Shown: positions 21,901-27,834 of the stretch, piece by piece
How positions within the stretch are numbered: the stretch's first letter is position 1
Layout of the letters: each line of letters starts with the position of its first letter
NCBI RefSeq assembly: GCF_000003815.2
Contig: NC_049988.1
Coordinates: 7,428,382 to 7,492,381, forward strand
DNA length: 64,000 nucleotides
Direction: 5' to 3'
Origin: Branchiostoma floridae
Taxonomy: Eukaryota; Chordata; Leptocardii; Amphioxiformes; Branchiostomatidae
Made by a program: the position numbers and the translations under genes
The notes under the pieces: model-generated
Database searches by the model: none
What the model was told of the DNA's origin: nothing
The model's input: the letters and a program-made list of their open reading frames with translations, nothing else

Positions 21901-23779
21901 GTGGGGATGGTAAAGAACATTTTGAAAGTTGAATCTTCTGTCAATACACAAATGTGTTACATGTTGAAATGGTCGAATATGTGGCCTAGTTTAGGAAGCA
22001 TTTTAGGAATCTTTTTTTTTACTCTTACAGAAAAGACACTCCAGTGGTTCCAGAGCCCTGGTTGGGAGTCCCAGGAACAGTCCGTTGCTGTCACCACGGT
22101 CTTCCAGATTTATATCTCCTCAAGGTAAGGATGAGGATAAATTCATTTGATTACATGGGAGTGTGCAAAAATACAAGTTGGACAAAAAAGAGTGCCATTA
22201 TTATGACATCTTAGTTGTCAGGAAGGTTGAACAAATGACTAAACACTGAGTATGGTATGACAAACAAACAATGCATTCTATATTTTGATTCTTTTGGTTC
22301 TTCTTTTTTTACTTTTGTGTACAGCACGTATTTGCTCATTTTGCAGCTTCTTTGTACGATTTACAGTATGGTCGCAAACTTTTTTTTTAGAAATGGACAA
22401 AAATTCGTGCATGCATGGACGCCATCCATAAAATCAAGTTAGTGTAGATGCCTCCATCTTCTTGTTTTATACCTCTTGATGATCCTAATAAGGAATTTTT
22501 TCTGTGATTGACAGGTGTTCATCAGACTCAGCCTTGGTTTCATCATGGGATCAACAGGGAGGAGGCCAACAACATGATGCACATGCAGGGCATGGTGGAC
22601 GGGTCAGTAAAATACTCTCCGAGTTTCTGTTTTGTCTTTTATCTGTTTTTCTTCTCACTTACAGGTATAGTGTTCAAATTTACAACATTCTGTGCTATTT
22701 TTGCGTTGTCCAAAAGTCTGTATTTTTGTTACCAGACCATAAAGATATGCTGTGATAAATAAGAAAAGCAAGAGGCCAGTATCTTGCCTGCACTCTGCAT
22801 GTTAAGCATGATGCAGAACATTTAAAACAACATTGTAGCTGCAGTTTTTAAAATGATCAACAGGAGGCGCTGCTGTACAGTGACCCTATCTTGCAGAGAC
22901 TTGCTTTTATGTTTGACCCTGTCCTCTGATTGGTTGTGGTTGACAGGTTGTACTTGGTGCGAGAGAGTCAGACCTTCCCTGGGACGTTCGTTCTCACATT
23001 CTGCCATGACCAGAGAGTAAAACACTACCAGATCCAGCCTGTAAGTTGTTAATGATTGTGGCTAATTTGGCACTTTTCACAGCCAATGATCACTCTAATT
23101 TAAACTCAACAATTCAGTATATTTATCGACATCTTGATTACTTTATTGATGATATGAATGATGATTGACCATACAACTACCCTTTTCAATGCATTCAATA
23201 CTGGCCATAGATGGTGGTGAGCTTGTTAAAGTTATTTCTTTGTATTGCAGTGAAAGTGTTGTTCTGCATGCCCTGTAGTAAATATACCAAAGCAACTGAA
23301 TATCATGTATTATGTTTGTTTTTTCAGGCAAAGTTATCTCAGTCTTTTCTTTGTTCTGCATGGGGTTCATGGTTTACACTTTATGTCAGATGCACTGGCT
23401 ACGCTTTACGGAAAATTTTCTCCTCCTTACAAATTATGGGCCTGCTTACACTTTTTGGAAAAGAGCATGCAGACCCTCTTGTGACATGTCCTTCTAGAAT
23501 ATCATAGATCACAAAATGTAAGCTCATAAACAATATTTTTGTTTTTTTGGGCGTATTTTCCAGAATGTAATTGATGACAAAACATTCTACTCGCTCGACG
23601 AGGGTGAGACCAAGTTCGGAGACCTGGTGCAGTTGGTGGAGTTCTACCAGATCAACCGGGGGGCGCTGCCGCACAGCCTGACGCACCCCTGCACCGGCGC
23701 CGGGCTGCGGTGGCGAGAGGACGATGAAGACTACGGGCTCATGTCGTTCCCAATGGCCAAATCCGCGCCGGCGACGTGA
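846..23779 (+). CDS. GRB7/10/14: Grb7/Grb10/Grb14-family adaptor protein, 19 coding exons
   Basis: Cytoplasmic adaptor that in vertebrates binds activated receptor tyrosine kinases (insulin, IGF1, ErbB and others). Grb10 and Grb14 inhibit the insulin receptor through their BPS region. Coding exons: 846-926, 1749-1776, 5966-6125, 6445-6613, 8857-8949, 9636-9795, 15224-15345, 15919-16008, 16566-16706, 17282-17392, 17813-17911, 18366-18455, 19203-19250, 20148-20216, 21517-21642, 22031-22124, 22515-22602, 22947-23040, 23564-23779. All introns are GT/AG and the phases agree, giving 692 codons; human paralogues are roughly 530-600 residues. Layout: tail with PNPFPDI (117-123), RA about 178-264, PH about 312-420, linker 421-487, BPS about 488-545, SH2 about 567-663, then a C-terminal tail. 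Key residues are present: PH-terminal Trp410, SH2 phosphotyrosine Arg595 and His616. I see no frameshift or stop. Least certain are exons 2, 13 and 14. Family assignment is very secure; which vertebrate paralogue is closest cannot be decided, and a single pre-duplication gene is likely in an invertebrate. Confidence 0.93.
1749..1776 (+). CDS. GRB7/10/14: Grb7/10/14-like exon 2 (28-bp micro-exon)
   Basis: Encodes TQVTALTHQ plus one base. The acceptor TTCTTCCAG and donor GTGAGT are both good. It enters in phase 0 and leaves in phase 1, exactly what joins exon 1 to exon 3. Very short, so accepted on splice grammar rather than on protein similarity. Confidence 0.55.
2410..2610 (+). repeat. Dispersed repeat, copy 1 (CACGGGTTTCCAC-rich)
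   Basis: Contains CACTGCACAAAAAGGCAGAT at its left part followed by several GGGCACGGGTTTCCACGGG-like words. The same landmarks occur in reverse order and complement at 4950-5205. Both copies contain internal near-palindromes around GTGCCCC/GGGGCAC. Open frames of 60-90 codons on both strands are by-products of this GC-rich repeat. Confidence 0.6.
4413..4445. repeat. Short palindrome of the CAAGGAG family
   Basis: AAACAAGGAG and CTCCTTGGTTT form inverted arms around an A-rich centre. The same core, CAAGGAGGTT with its complement, recurs at 46377, 59964, 60094, 62225 and 63551. Confidence 0.6.
4950..5205 (-). repeat. Dispersed repeat, copy 2 (inverted relative to 2410-2610)
   Basis: Reads, on the minus strand, CACTGCGCGAAAAGGCAGAT followed by CACGGGTTTCCAC-type words, the same layout as the copy at 2410. 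On the + strand the words CACACGGGTTTCCACAGG and GAAACCCGTGGAAACTC are visible. A small non-autonomous element family is likely; I did not find clear target duplications. Confidence 0.55.
5966..6125 (+). CDS. GRB7/10/14: Grb7/10/14-like exon 3 (acidic N-terminal tail)
   Basis: Codons 37-90, starting [18 protein letters not shown]. The acceptor TTTCTCTCGCAG is strong; the donor is GTTAGA. The segment is acidic, then Ser/Pro-rich, and in the N-terminal position before the proline motif. The frame is confirmed by the next exon. Confidence 0.75.
6445..6613 (+). CDS. GRB7/10/14: Grb7/10/14-like exon 4 (proline-rich, PNPFP motif)
   Basis: Codons 90-146. It is rich in Ser and Pro and contains PNPFPDI at residues 117-123, matching the N-terminal PNPFPEL signature shared by vertebrate Grb7, Grb10 and Grb14. 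The acceptor ends at 6444 and GTAAGT follows 6613. This motif is the best evidence that the N-terminal exons belong to the same gene as the RA-PH-SH2 exons. Confidence 0.85.
6614..8856. other. Intron 4 of the Grb7/10/14-like gene
   Basis: No exon or mobile element recognised. The only structured part is a tetranucleotide stretch of CAAT/CCAA-type repeats at about 6,801-6,875. The remainder looks like unique AT-rich intron. Confidence 0.5.
8857..8949 (+). CDS. GRB7/10/14: Grb7/10/14-like exon 5 (basic linker before RA)
   Basis: Codons 147-177, a basic segment ending in the residues [13 protein letters not shown]. It is 93 bp and symmetric (phase 0 to 0), so it could be skipped without a frameshift. 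Acceptor TGTCAATCAG, donor GTACCA, which is weaker than most in this gene. It lies in the linker that precedes the RA domain in family members. Confidence 0.7.
9101..9164. repeat. Small foldback
   Basis: TACTCGCACACAATACTAAT near 9103 pairs with ATAGTATTGTGTGTGAGTAA ending at 9163, about 20-bp arms around a 20-bp loop. Probably a small MITE-like foldback. Confidence 0.5.
9245..9573. mobile_element. Small CAGGGTTG-ended element (hAT-like, non-autonomous)
   Basis: Begins CAGGGTTGAACAAGT and ends ATTTGTCCAACCCTG, giving roughly 15-bp terminal inverted repeats. The interior repeats the words CACTTGCCC and TTGCCCG. No clear 8-bp target duplication is visible, so the superfamily is tentative. It sits in the intron before the RA exon. 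Confidence 0.55.
9636..9795 (+). CDS. GRB7/10/14: Grb7/10/14-like exon 6 (RA domain, first part)
   Basis: Codons 178-231, starting [20 protein letters not shown] and containing [10 protein letters not shown] and [10 protein letters not shown]. This matches the start of the Ras-associating domain in Grb14 and Grb10 (beta strand, DGTS turn, MTAR helix, VEH-hP-LGLE). The exon ends with one base of the Glu codon, and the donor GTATGT follows. RA domains of this family bind GTP-loaded Ras-type proteins. Confidence 0.92.
9849..10551 (-). mobile_element. CAGGGTT-ended hAT-like MITE interrupted by a composite SINE
   Basis: The outer ends are CAGGGTTGTAGCCAGC and its imperfect inverse ending AAGAACACTG. 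Flanking octamers ACTAGACC (9841-9848) and ACTAGACA (10552-10559) match at 7 of 8 positions, a hAT-style target duplication. The interior matches the 296-bp copy at 19771-20066 on both sides of an insertion at 9941-10341. Strand is relative to the repeated unit at 38.0-38.6 kb. Confidence 0.75.
9941..10341 (+). mobile_element. Composite tRNA-derived SINE with 12-bp target duplication
   Basis: Flanked by perfect ATCCTCTGAAAT direct repeats (9929-9940 and 10342-10353). It has two tRNA-like heads: the first with A-box-like TGGCGCAGCGG and B-box GGGTTCGAATCC (about 9942-10010), the second with TGGCCTAGTGGGTA and B-box GAGTTCGATCC (about 10090-10145). The second half matches the SINE at 52422-52696. 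Either a dimeric SINE or one SINE inserted in another before or after transposition. Confidence 0.8.
10793..11990. repeat. Higher-order tandem duplication, unit about 615 bp
   Basis: The block starting CTGCAAATCTTGCCTTTCCC (about 10801) recurs as CTGCGAATCTTGCCTTTCCC (about 11422). Later landmarks ACTGTGTTAGACA and GTCAGGACTTGAAGTGA recur at a similar offset. Inside is a roughly 200-bp subunit with TTTGTACCYGGTCRARCAAC at about 10900, 11101 and 11621. The third copy has lost some bases. Open frames of about 100 codons on either strand come from the repeat. Confidence 0.75.
12680..13944 (-). mobile_element. Tc1-like DNA transposon, degenerate
   Basis: Inverted ends CACTCAGCACAAAAAGTTTG and (reverse complement of right end) CACTCGGCACAAAAAGTTTG, flanked by TA on both sides (12678-12679, 13945-13946). 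The inverted repeats extend some 200-300 bp: AGGCCTGCTAACGTGAGC on the left mirrors the right side near 13770-13790. The left subterminal block is partly duplicated at 13041-13110. 1265 bp, shorter than a full Tc1 element. Confidence 0.85.
13257..13740 (-). pseudogene. Degenerate Tc1-like transposase fragment
   Basis: On the minus strand the pieces [35 protein letters not shown] and [15 protein letters not shown] are readable. They correspond to the GGGS-MVWG(G/A)I and L-QDN-xPH-A blocks of Tc1-type DDE transposases. The Asp directly before the conserved Asn is replaced by Tyr, so a catalytic residue is missing. The N-terminal DNA-binding part and the third catalytic region are absent or scrambled. 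Confidence 0.75.
15224..15345 (+). CDS. GRB7/10/14: Grb7/10/14-like exon 7 (RA domain end)
   Basis: Codons 231-271, reading [13 protein letters not shown], then [13 protein letters not shown]. It continues the family pattern LGLE-xxLEDHE-VVxV and the F(R/K)K(N/D)xxKYE(L/F)F strand between RA and PH. The acceptor GTAATTTTTCCAG completes the split Glu codon; the donor is GTAGGT. Confidence 0.93.
15919..16008 (+). CDS. GRB7/10/14: Grb7/10/14-like exon 8 (RA-PH connector)
   Basis: Codons 272-301, starting [16 protein letters not shown], equivalent to the FPE-MV connector of vertebrate members just before PH. 90 bp, phase 0 to 0. Acceptor CTCTTTTCTAG, donor GTGAGT. It is the first of eight consecutive symmetric exons. 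Confidence 0.9.
16197..16466. repeat. (TG)n-rich microsatellite
   Basis: About 270 bp of TG repeats interrupted by TC and TA, with a longer duplicated module around TCTATATGTGTGTACATTTT at about 16301 and 16395. All long open frames here, on both strands, encode Cys/Val or Thr/His repeats and are not genes. It lies 190 bp after exon 8. Confidence 0.95.
16566..16706 (+). CDS. GRB7/10/14: Grb7/10/14-like exon 9 (PH domain, first half)
   Basis: Codons 302-348. It contains [29 protein letters not shown], the beta1-beta4 strands of the PH domain; the GLYYSTKG stretch is a family hallmark. Acceptor TTCCCCAG, donor GTGAGT, phase 0 to 0. Confidence 0.95.
17282..17392 (+). CDS. GRB7/10/14: Grb7/10/14-like exon 10 (PH domain, middle)
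   Basis: Codons 349-385, starting [20 protein letters not shown] and ending in [11 protein letters not shown]. It corresponds to the family's DPRHLQ and ...GxPTDFxFCxK segments. Phase 0 to 0; donor GTAATA. Confidence 0.95.
17393..17812. other. Intron 10 with a GC-richer insert
   Basis: Positions about 17430-17700 are GC-richer than neighbouring introns and are open in several frames for 70-100 codons. No family motif is visible in any frame. Possibly an old element fragment. Confidence 0.3.
17813..17911 (+). CDS. GRB7/10/14: Grb7/10/14-like exon 11 (PH domain C-terminal helix)
   Basis: Codons 386-418, with [20 protein letters not shown]. Trp410 is the near-invariant tryptophan of the PH C-terminal helix. 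99 bp, symmetric. The acceptor CTGGCTCCACAG and donor GTATGA are acceptable. Confidence 0.95.
18165..18255 (+). mobile_element. Penelope-type/hammerhead-like remnant
   Basis: The order GCCGAAGA, then a stem GAGTGA-TGGATG-TCACTC, then GAAAC, mimics the minimal hammerhead core CUGANGA / stem II / GAAAC found in the termini of Penelope-like retroelements. It is followed by TTTTATCCAGTTGTAGAG, a sequence style I associate with such termini. Two core positions differ (CUGA to CCGA; CGUC to CAUC), so it should be inactive. Confidence 0.4.
18366..18455 (+). CDS. GRB7/10/14: Grb7/10/14-like exon 12 (post-PH segment)
   Basis: Codons 419-448, starting [16 protein letters not shown]. The LLYKN piece aligns with the family's QLYKNY / LLYQNY right after the PH helix. 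The remainder (Ser/Lys-rich, then GCPSPIISP) is not conserved. Symmetric 90 bp; donor GTAAGT. Confidence 0.85.
18621..19022. mobile_element. hAT-like non-autonomous element, uninterrupted copy
   Basis: Flanked by GTGTTGGT at 18613-18620 and 19023-19030. Ends are TAGGGGTGGGTTT and an imperfect inverse near CCACCCCTTAG. The interior matches the two outer parts of the 12145-14302 element (ATTGTTTTTGAGTA..., GGACCTGAACCG, CCTGAATTTTCTGTACTGG). Confidence 0.8.
19203..19250 (+). CDS. GRB7/10/14: Grb7/10/14-like exon 13 (candidate linker exon)
   Basis: 48 bp encoding [16 protein letters not shown], between TTGTGTTGTAG and CAG/GTTTGC. It is in phase 0 at both ends, so it inserts 16 residues without changing the frame. 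It lies in the poorly conserved linker between PH and BPS, so similarity cannot confirm it. It may be alternatively spliced or a false exon. Confidence 0.4.
19279..19374. repeat. Tandem repeat, 3 x 32 bp
   Basis: Unit CCACCCATAGTCAATTATCA plus TCACATCATTCT, starting at 19279, 19311 and 19343, nearly identical. It begins 29 bp after the donor of candidate exon 13. Confidence 0.9.
19771..20066 (-). mobile_element. CAGGGTT-ended hAT-like MITE, 296 bp
   Basis: Starts CAGGGTTCAAGCCAGTG and ends GGCTGGCTAGAACACTG, imperfect terminal inverted repeats. The flanks GTTGGGTA and GAAGGGTA agree at 6 of 8 positions. The interior shares TTTGCCCCTCAAAATAAAG with 9849-10551 and, reversed, the repeated unit at 38.0-38.6 kb. 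Confidence 0.7.
20148..20216 (+). CDS. GRB7/10/14: Grb7/10/14-like exon 14 (candidate linker exon)
   Basis: 69 bp encoding [20 protein letters not shown] and EWA, ending at a good donor (GCG/GTGAGT). The acceptor is ambiguous: CTAAAAG ending at 20147 keeps phase 0; a cleaner CAG ending at 20164 would break the frame. SYRQR loosely recalls the NYR-QQRK segment after the PH domain in vertebrate Grb10. Probably real but start uncertain. Confidence 0.5.
21170..21385. repeat. Dispersed AT-rich repeat, copy 1
   Basis: Landmarks TTTGCTCACTTTGTACCTGC, AAATGGTAGAAAAC and CATCCATAAAATCGAATTAA appear in the same order at 22290-22447, separated by the BPS and linker exons. A third end-fragment (CATACATAAAATCAAATGAA) is at about 20660. 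Confidence 0.6.
21517..21642 (+). CDS. GRB7/10/14: Grb7/10/14-like exon 15 (BPS core)
   Basis: Codons 488-529, containing [20 protein letters not shown] and [11 protein letters not shown]. This is the BPS region (between PH and SH2), unique to this family; in Grb14 it blocks the insulin-receptor kinase as a pseudosubstrate. 126 bp, symmetric. Its donor AGG/GTAAGG sits at the left edge of a minisatellite that repeats the same donor sequence. Confidence 0.95.
21643..21909 (+). repeat. Minisatellite, 39-bp unit containing a 5' splice site
   Basis: Seven copies of GTAAGGGACAAACCAG, at 21643, 21687, 21725, 21764, 21803, 21842 and 21876, with a decayed eighth (GTAAAG) at 21910. The first is the real donor of exon 15; every copy is preceded by GGAGG, GAGG or similar, so each is a potential donor. 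Reading on from exon 15 meets a TAA at 21688. Minus-strand frames through the array are open because 39 is a multiple of 3; they are not genes. Confidence 0.92.
22031..22124 (+). CDS. GRB7/10/14: Grb7/10/14-like exon 16 (Ser/Pro-rich BPS-SH2 linker)
   Basis: Codons 530-561, starting [18 protein letters not shown] and continuing with LLSPRSS. Several SP sites resemble proline-directed phosphorylation sites known in the same linker of Grb10 and Grb14; phosphorylation here is inference. Acceptor with T-rich tract and TTACAG; donor AAG/GTAAGG; leaves in phase 1. Confidence 0.88.
22270..22447. repeat. Dispersed AT-rich repeat, copy 2
   Basis: TTTGCTCATTTTGCAGCTTC, ACAGTATGGTCGCAAAC and CATCCATAAAATCAAGTTAG match the copy at 21170-21385 in order and spacing. 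Ends shortly before the first SH2 exon. Confidence 0.55.
22515..22602 (+). CDS. GRB7/10/14: Grb7/10/14-like exon 17 (SH2 domain, start)
   Basis: Codons 561-590, starting [20 protein letters not shown], equivalent to (A)IHRSQPWFHHKISRDEA in Grb14, ending in the QGMVDG loop. The donor GTCAGT after two Gly bases is non-consensus at +3 but is the only one that keeps the frame into exon 18; a GTAAAA four bases downstream would not. Confidence 0.93.
22947..23040 (+). CDS. GRB7/10/14: Grb7/10/14-like exon 18 (SH2 core)
   Basis: Codons 590-621: [29 protein letters not shown]. Arg595 is the beta-B5 phosphotyrosine-binding arginine and His616 the beta-D4 histidine, so phosphopeptide binding should be intact. 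Acceptor GTTGACAG, donor GTAAGT. Confidence 0.95.
23564..23779 (+). CDS. GRB7/10/14: Grb7/10/14-like exon 19 (SH2 end, C-terminal tail, stop)
   Basis: Codons 622-692 then TGA at 23777-23779. [20 protein letters not shown] and [12 protein letters not shown] match the SH2 C-terminal half of the family. Vertebrate proteins end shortly after this point; here about 20 further residues follow (a GLRW stretch, then [11 protein letters not shown] and a basic-alanine end). The exon is GC-richer than its surroundings. Confidence 0.95.
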   Translation, partial: NVIDDKTFYSLDEGETKFGDLVQLVEFYQINRGALPHSLTHPCTGAGLRWREDDEDYGLMSFPMAKSAPAT

Positions 23780-26200
23780 CACCAACGTTTTTTTTATGTC
23801 GTAATTCTTTTTCCTTGACCAAATGTCATCGAGTTGCTTCAAGATGCATCTCAGATGGATGATTCTGTGGAGCAGGATGATTGAAGTCTGTTGCCATGGC
23901 AACTAACACTGCTGATTTCACCAGCAGATGCTATCAGGGACGGTTGGATGTTGGCTGGACAATCTGTAGAGGGATGGATCGTCTTTTATGATTAACGAAT
24001 CTCGTTAAAGCCGCAGAGATGTTTTTATTATTCTGGGATGTTTTTAAAGGAAGAAATATATTGCTAAGTGGTCTCAGGAGGAGGTATGTGTCTTAACATA
24101 TAGATATCCTGACCACTGTTGGCCATTAAGGAAGGATTTTGTCACATTTTGTCTTATTTTTCTTCTTACAAGAGCCAGGCAACCTAATCTAGGTAGCCTG
24201 TGTTATACCTGTAGATTACAATTGTAAAAGTTTTATCCATTTTCACAACTGCTGCCAAACGTAAGGAATATTTCTCAAGCAGCTGATCAAATTTGCATGT
24301 ACTGAGTAAATGCTACATGTTTTTTCTTTTAGTTTTCTGACAGATAAATGAATTCTTTGTTGTTGGTTTTTAGATCCAGAAAACTTTGGGCTCTAGAAAC
24401 GTGACAAACATTGTACAGTAACACTGTATTACGGAGATCAGATTAATTGAATTTTGAGGCTTACTACTTACATGCACGGTAAGCTACATAGACTTTTTGT
24501 AATGGTCTTTCTTTTAAAAGGTTCTTTCCATTTTTCTTGCAGGAATTTTTTTCTGATATCCTAAAAATAATAATGAAACTTGTCCTGAAAGCTTCTCCTT
24601 TTTTGATATTTTTTTTGAAAAGCATTTATGACTAATTTTGATTCTCCAAAATATGATTTAATGGAACTCACTTCTCAGAATGTATTGAAAATTGCTGCAA
24701 TAGTTTGATGTTATGAAAATTCTCAATTTTTTTCCAGTTTAGTTATTTTTTATGTCTAATGACGACTTACTTGAAATGATTTTTCTTGAAAATGTGTTGT
24801 GAGATAAATTGAGTTGTAGAAAACGCAACAATTTTTATTGCACGAAACTTGTTAGTTTGTCAATGTGAAGAGATGATACTTGTATCTTACACTGTGAATA
24901 TATATTAGGTAACGATCCACACGGTACTTGTGTAAAAACATGCATGTAACTTGTGCAAAGTCGCATGGCAGCTTGTCTTTAGTACACTCAGTTAACTTAA
25001 CTACTTTCTTGCAGCTAATATTGTCATAAGACAAATATATTATAGTAACATATTCCTTTTGGCAAATCTCTCTAATAACGTAACTATGAAATATCTCACT
25101 GCCAATTGTTCTATCAAAATGTTAAAACCTTATTTAATGGTATGAGACAGTCATATTTTATCTTGATGTTAATCTATAGTGACTACTCTTGCAAGGGCTA
25201 ACAATGACAACTTGTACCATTCTATCGTCATAAACATATTTTGTTCACAGAAAAGTGGGGGTCTTGCTGAGCGTTAAGGGACTTCTGTTTTTTAAGGTAG
25301 AATATGAAATTAGTTGCATGTAAATCTGTAAAAGATATACCGATGAAGGGCTCAAAAATCTATGACAAAAATTCCTTCTAGAAGCTAGAAAGATATGATG
25401 CAAGATCCCCCCACAAAAAAATTGTGACCAATCAGAAAAGTTGTCTCATTCCATTTTTTCAAATCCCAAACAGGTAATAACAGCACAGATCATTTGTCAG
25501 AAGTATGAAACAGGGTAAGCTGATTGGTAGAACTGAGAGAAGGTTATATTCTAATGCTTTCTTCACAGAGAATCAAGGAAATCCTCACTAGAATTTGCTC
25601 AGCATAACTTTCATTATGCTATACATGTACTCATAAATATAGCGCTAACAACAATAATATACATAAACAATTTGAACACTCTTTCAGTACATTACTACAG
25701 TGTAGTTTGAAAATCGTCCTTATTGTAAATTAGTTCTTCGCAATATCTGAAAAATTGCTCTGATCAAGGAACTGTTGTCAGTCAAGTTCTAACAACTTAA
25801 CGCCTTATTTCCTCACTGGTTACTGTTGAAGTAGGAAACATTTTGTCATTATTCTTATTTTATTCCATAGAATCAATGCAAACTTAAGTTTAGCCAAGGA
25901 AACACTGACACTTTTAAGTGTCAACAGAGCCGTTATATTTTAGTGCATTACTGATGTTTTGTGAGTATAGGCTGCACTTCGTCCAACAACATTTTAAATC
26001 AGAACATTTCTTACACTTGTGAACGAATCAATGGTACCAGTTAATAGGACACTTAAAACTTATGTCTTCTTTTAAGGTAAGAAACAACTTTTGTCCTTAA
26101 TTGCAGAACCAGTGTGTCAAATATATACACATGTTTACATTACTTAGATATCAACTGTGAATATTTTCAAAGGAAAGCAAAAGATTGTCAGCTAAGGGTT
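23780..26200. other. 3'UTR and 3' flank of the Grb7/10/14-like gene
   Basis: AT-rich, with no exon signature. I did not find a canonical AATAAA close to the stop, so the 3' end of the transcript is undefined; AATAAA at about 27,315 would make a very long 3'UTR. Nothing else recognised. Confidence 0.5.
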
Positions 26201-26208
26201 AGCCTGAG

Positions 26209-26272
26209 ACCCAGCCACATTAGGATGGTTTGAGTTGACTGCAGCCAAACATGGCTGGATCTCAGACTAGTT
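26209..26272. repeat. Foldback element, TAGCCTGAGAC type
   Basis: AGCCTGAGACCCAGCCA and TGGCTGGATCTCAGACT are inverted arms around a 30-bp loop. A small MITE-like palindrome. Confidence 0.6.
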
Positions 26273-26642
26273 ATAAGTGGCCCTCCTTATGTACAATGCA
26301 TCACATTGTGATGGTTTAATGTGAATAATAAGATGGTAACAGAATGCTGCTTAAGTAGATTGCTAAGGATGTGTTTTAGATCACTTGGACTATGGAGGTA
26401 ATATATGGGTATACAGCACAAGTCAGCAATTGCACAACAAATTATTGCACACTTCTGTTAATTGCACAGAATCTCAAAATCCCAAACTGATGCGATCCAT
26501 TGTTGCACCACACTGATAATTGCATGAAACACGCTGGCAGATGCGGTGTGCAATTAAACGGCTTCTACTGTAATAACCTGCTTAGACCTGTGGTGGTATT
26601 TGTAGACTGGGAGAGCTGAATTTGTCAAATCCTGCATGTTCA

Positions 26643-26798
26643 TACCCTCCAAACAGAGTTGTGGGAGAAGATTGTTACCCTCCTGTGATTGGTACCTGCT
26701 TCCTGACAGGCTTTCTTTCAAATGAGTTTACTGTCAGAAAGTGGGTACCAATCAGAATTAGGTAACTGTGTTTTCCTTCAACATCTTCTTGGAGAGTA
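26643..26798. repeat. Foldback element with about 65-bp arms
   Basis: GTTACCCTCCTGTGATTGGT (26674) pairs with ACCAATCAGAATTAGGTAAC (ending 26766). The pairing continues outwards through CCTCCAAACAGAG and its degenerate complement near 26790. Arms are diverged, so the element is old. Confidence 0.6.
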
Positions 26799-27834
26799 GC
26801 TAAGATTATGGCCAGGGACAAAGGTAATACCATCTAGCACACAACCTGTACAAGTGTGCATGCATGTTTCCCATTGCTGGAAAGGCCTTTTTTTGCTTGA
26901 TCGCTTGTTCGTCTCTAGCGGGGAGTAAGTTTGAATGGTCCAGTATTGATGAGGGCTAGAAAGAAATCAGCACAAGTGTCAGATGACCCGAAGATTGTAT
27001 AAAGTACCTCTTGTAAATAGTTGTACATGTTTTTGCTTGCTGTAGAGCGTTGAGCTACAAACGACAGGACTGAATGATACTAAAAGCAATATTGACACAG
27101 TAAGTAGGAAGTTTAAATCAGTCAGCTTCGAATATGAATGTGTATGAGAACAGAGTCTATTTTCTTTGTAGGAAAAAGGTTGGAAAATGTGCAGGATATT
27201 TGTGTGCATAATTTGCATTCACTATGGAAGTGGTGCATTGAATGATGTTGGAGGAACTTGTGGAAGTGGGTTTCTGACCCAGTGTAGTATCATTAATGGT
27301 TCATCCCCCTTCTTAATAAAATCAGTGATGTTAAACCTTGGTCCTGTAATTGTGCGTGAATTTCTTTCCTTCTTTGGATTGTAACAGTACACTACATCAT
27401 GGCACACAAGAAATCATCGACTGTCACATAATAACTCTTAGATAATCCTAGATGCTCTGCATTTGCCGGGATCAACAATTATGCCGTATCAGGATGATAC
27501 ATGTATGTCACCAGTAAAAAAAAATCGGTCATCTTATTCAAGGTGAAAATTAACCAGACTGCAAGATTATATGTTAGCGTTATTTCTTTCCGTCAAAGTT
27601 ACCTTAATTCGCTGATTCTTTCCGTTCAACAAAAAGAACTCGTTGGCGACAAACCAGGAAATCGGTGCCTCATTTCTGCGTGTCAAAAGCGCCACTATGC
27701 GAATCAGGAAAGAACAACACAAGCGTCATATTGCAAGTACGATTTTACATTGCTTATGTAAGAGCGACTCCTAGCAGTCAATGAAATAATTGCTGCAGAA
27801 AGACTAGCGTGTCATTGTAGCTGTACCGTTGATT

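Noticed and set aside
21643-21909. Possible CRISPR-like array
   Set aside because: The repeats are directly adjacent with no unique spacers, in an animal intron.
21501-21951. Minus-strand frames of about 147 codons with a Pro-rich repeated peptide
   Set aside because: Produced by the 39-bp minisatellite, whose unit length is a multiple of 3, opposite the BPS exon.
22507-22762. Frames of about 84 codons overlapping the first SH2 exon
   Set aside because: One is the true SH2 frame read through into the intron, the other a shadow; the exon boundaries 22515-22602 explain both.
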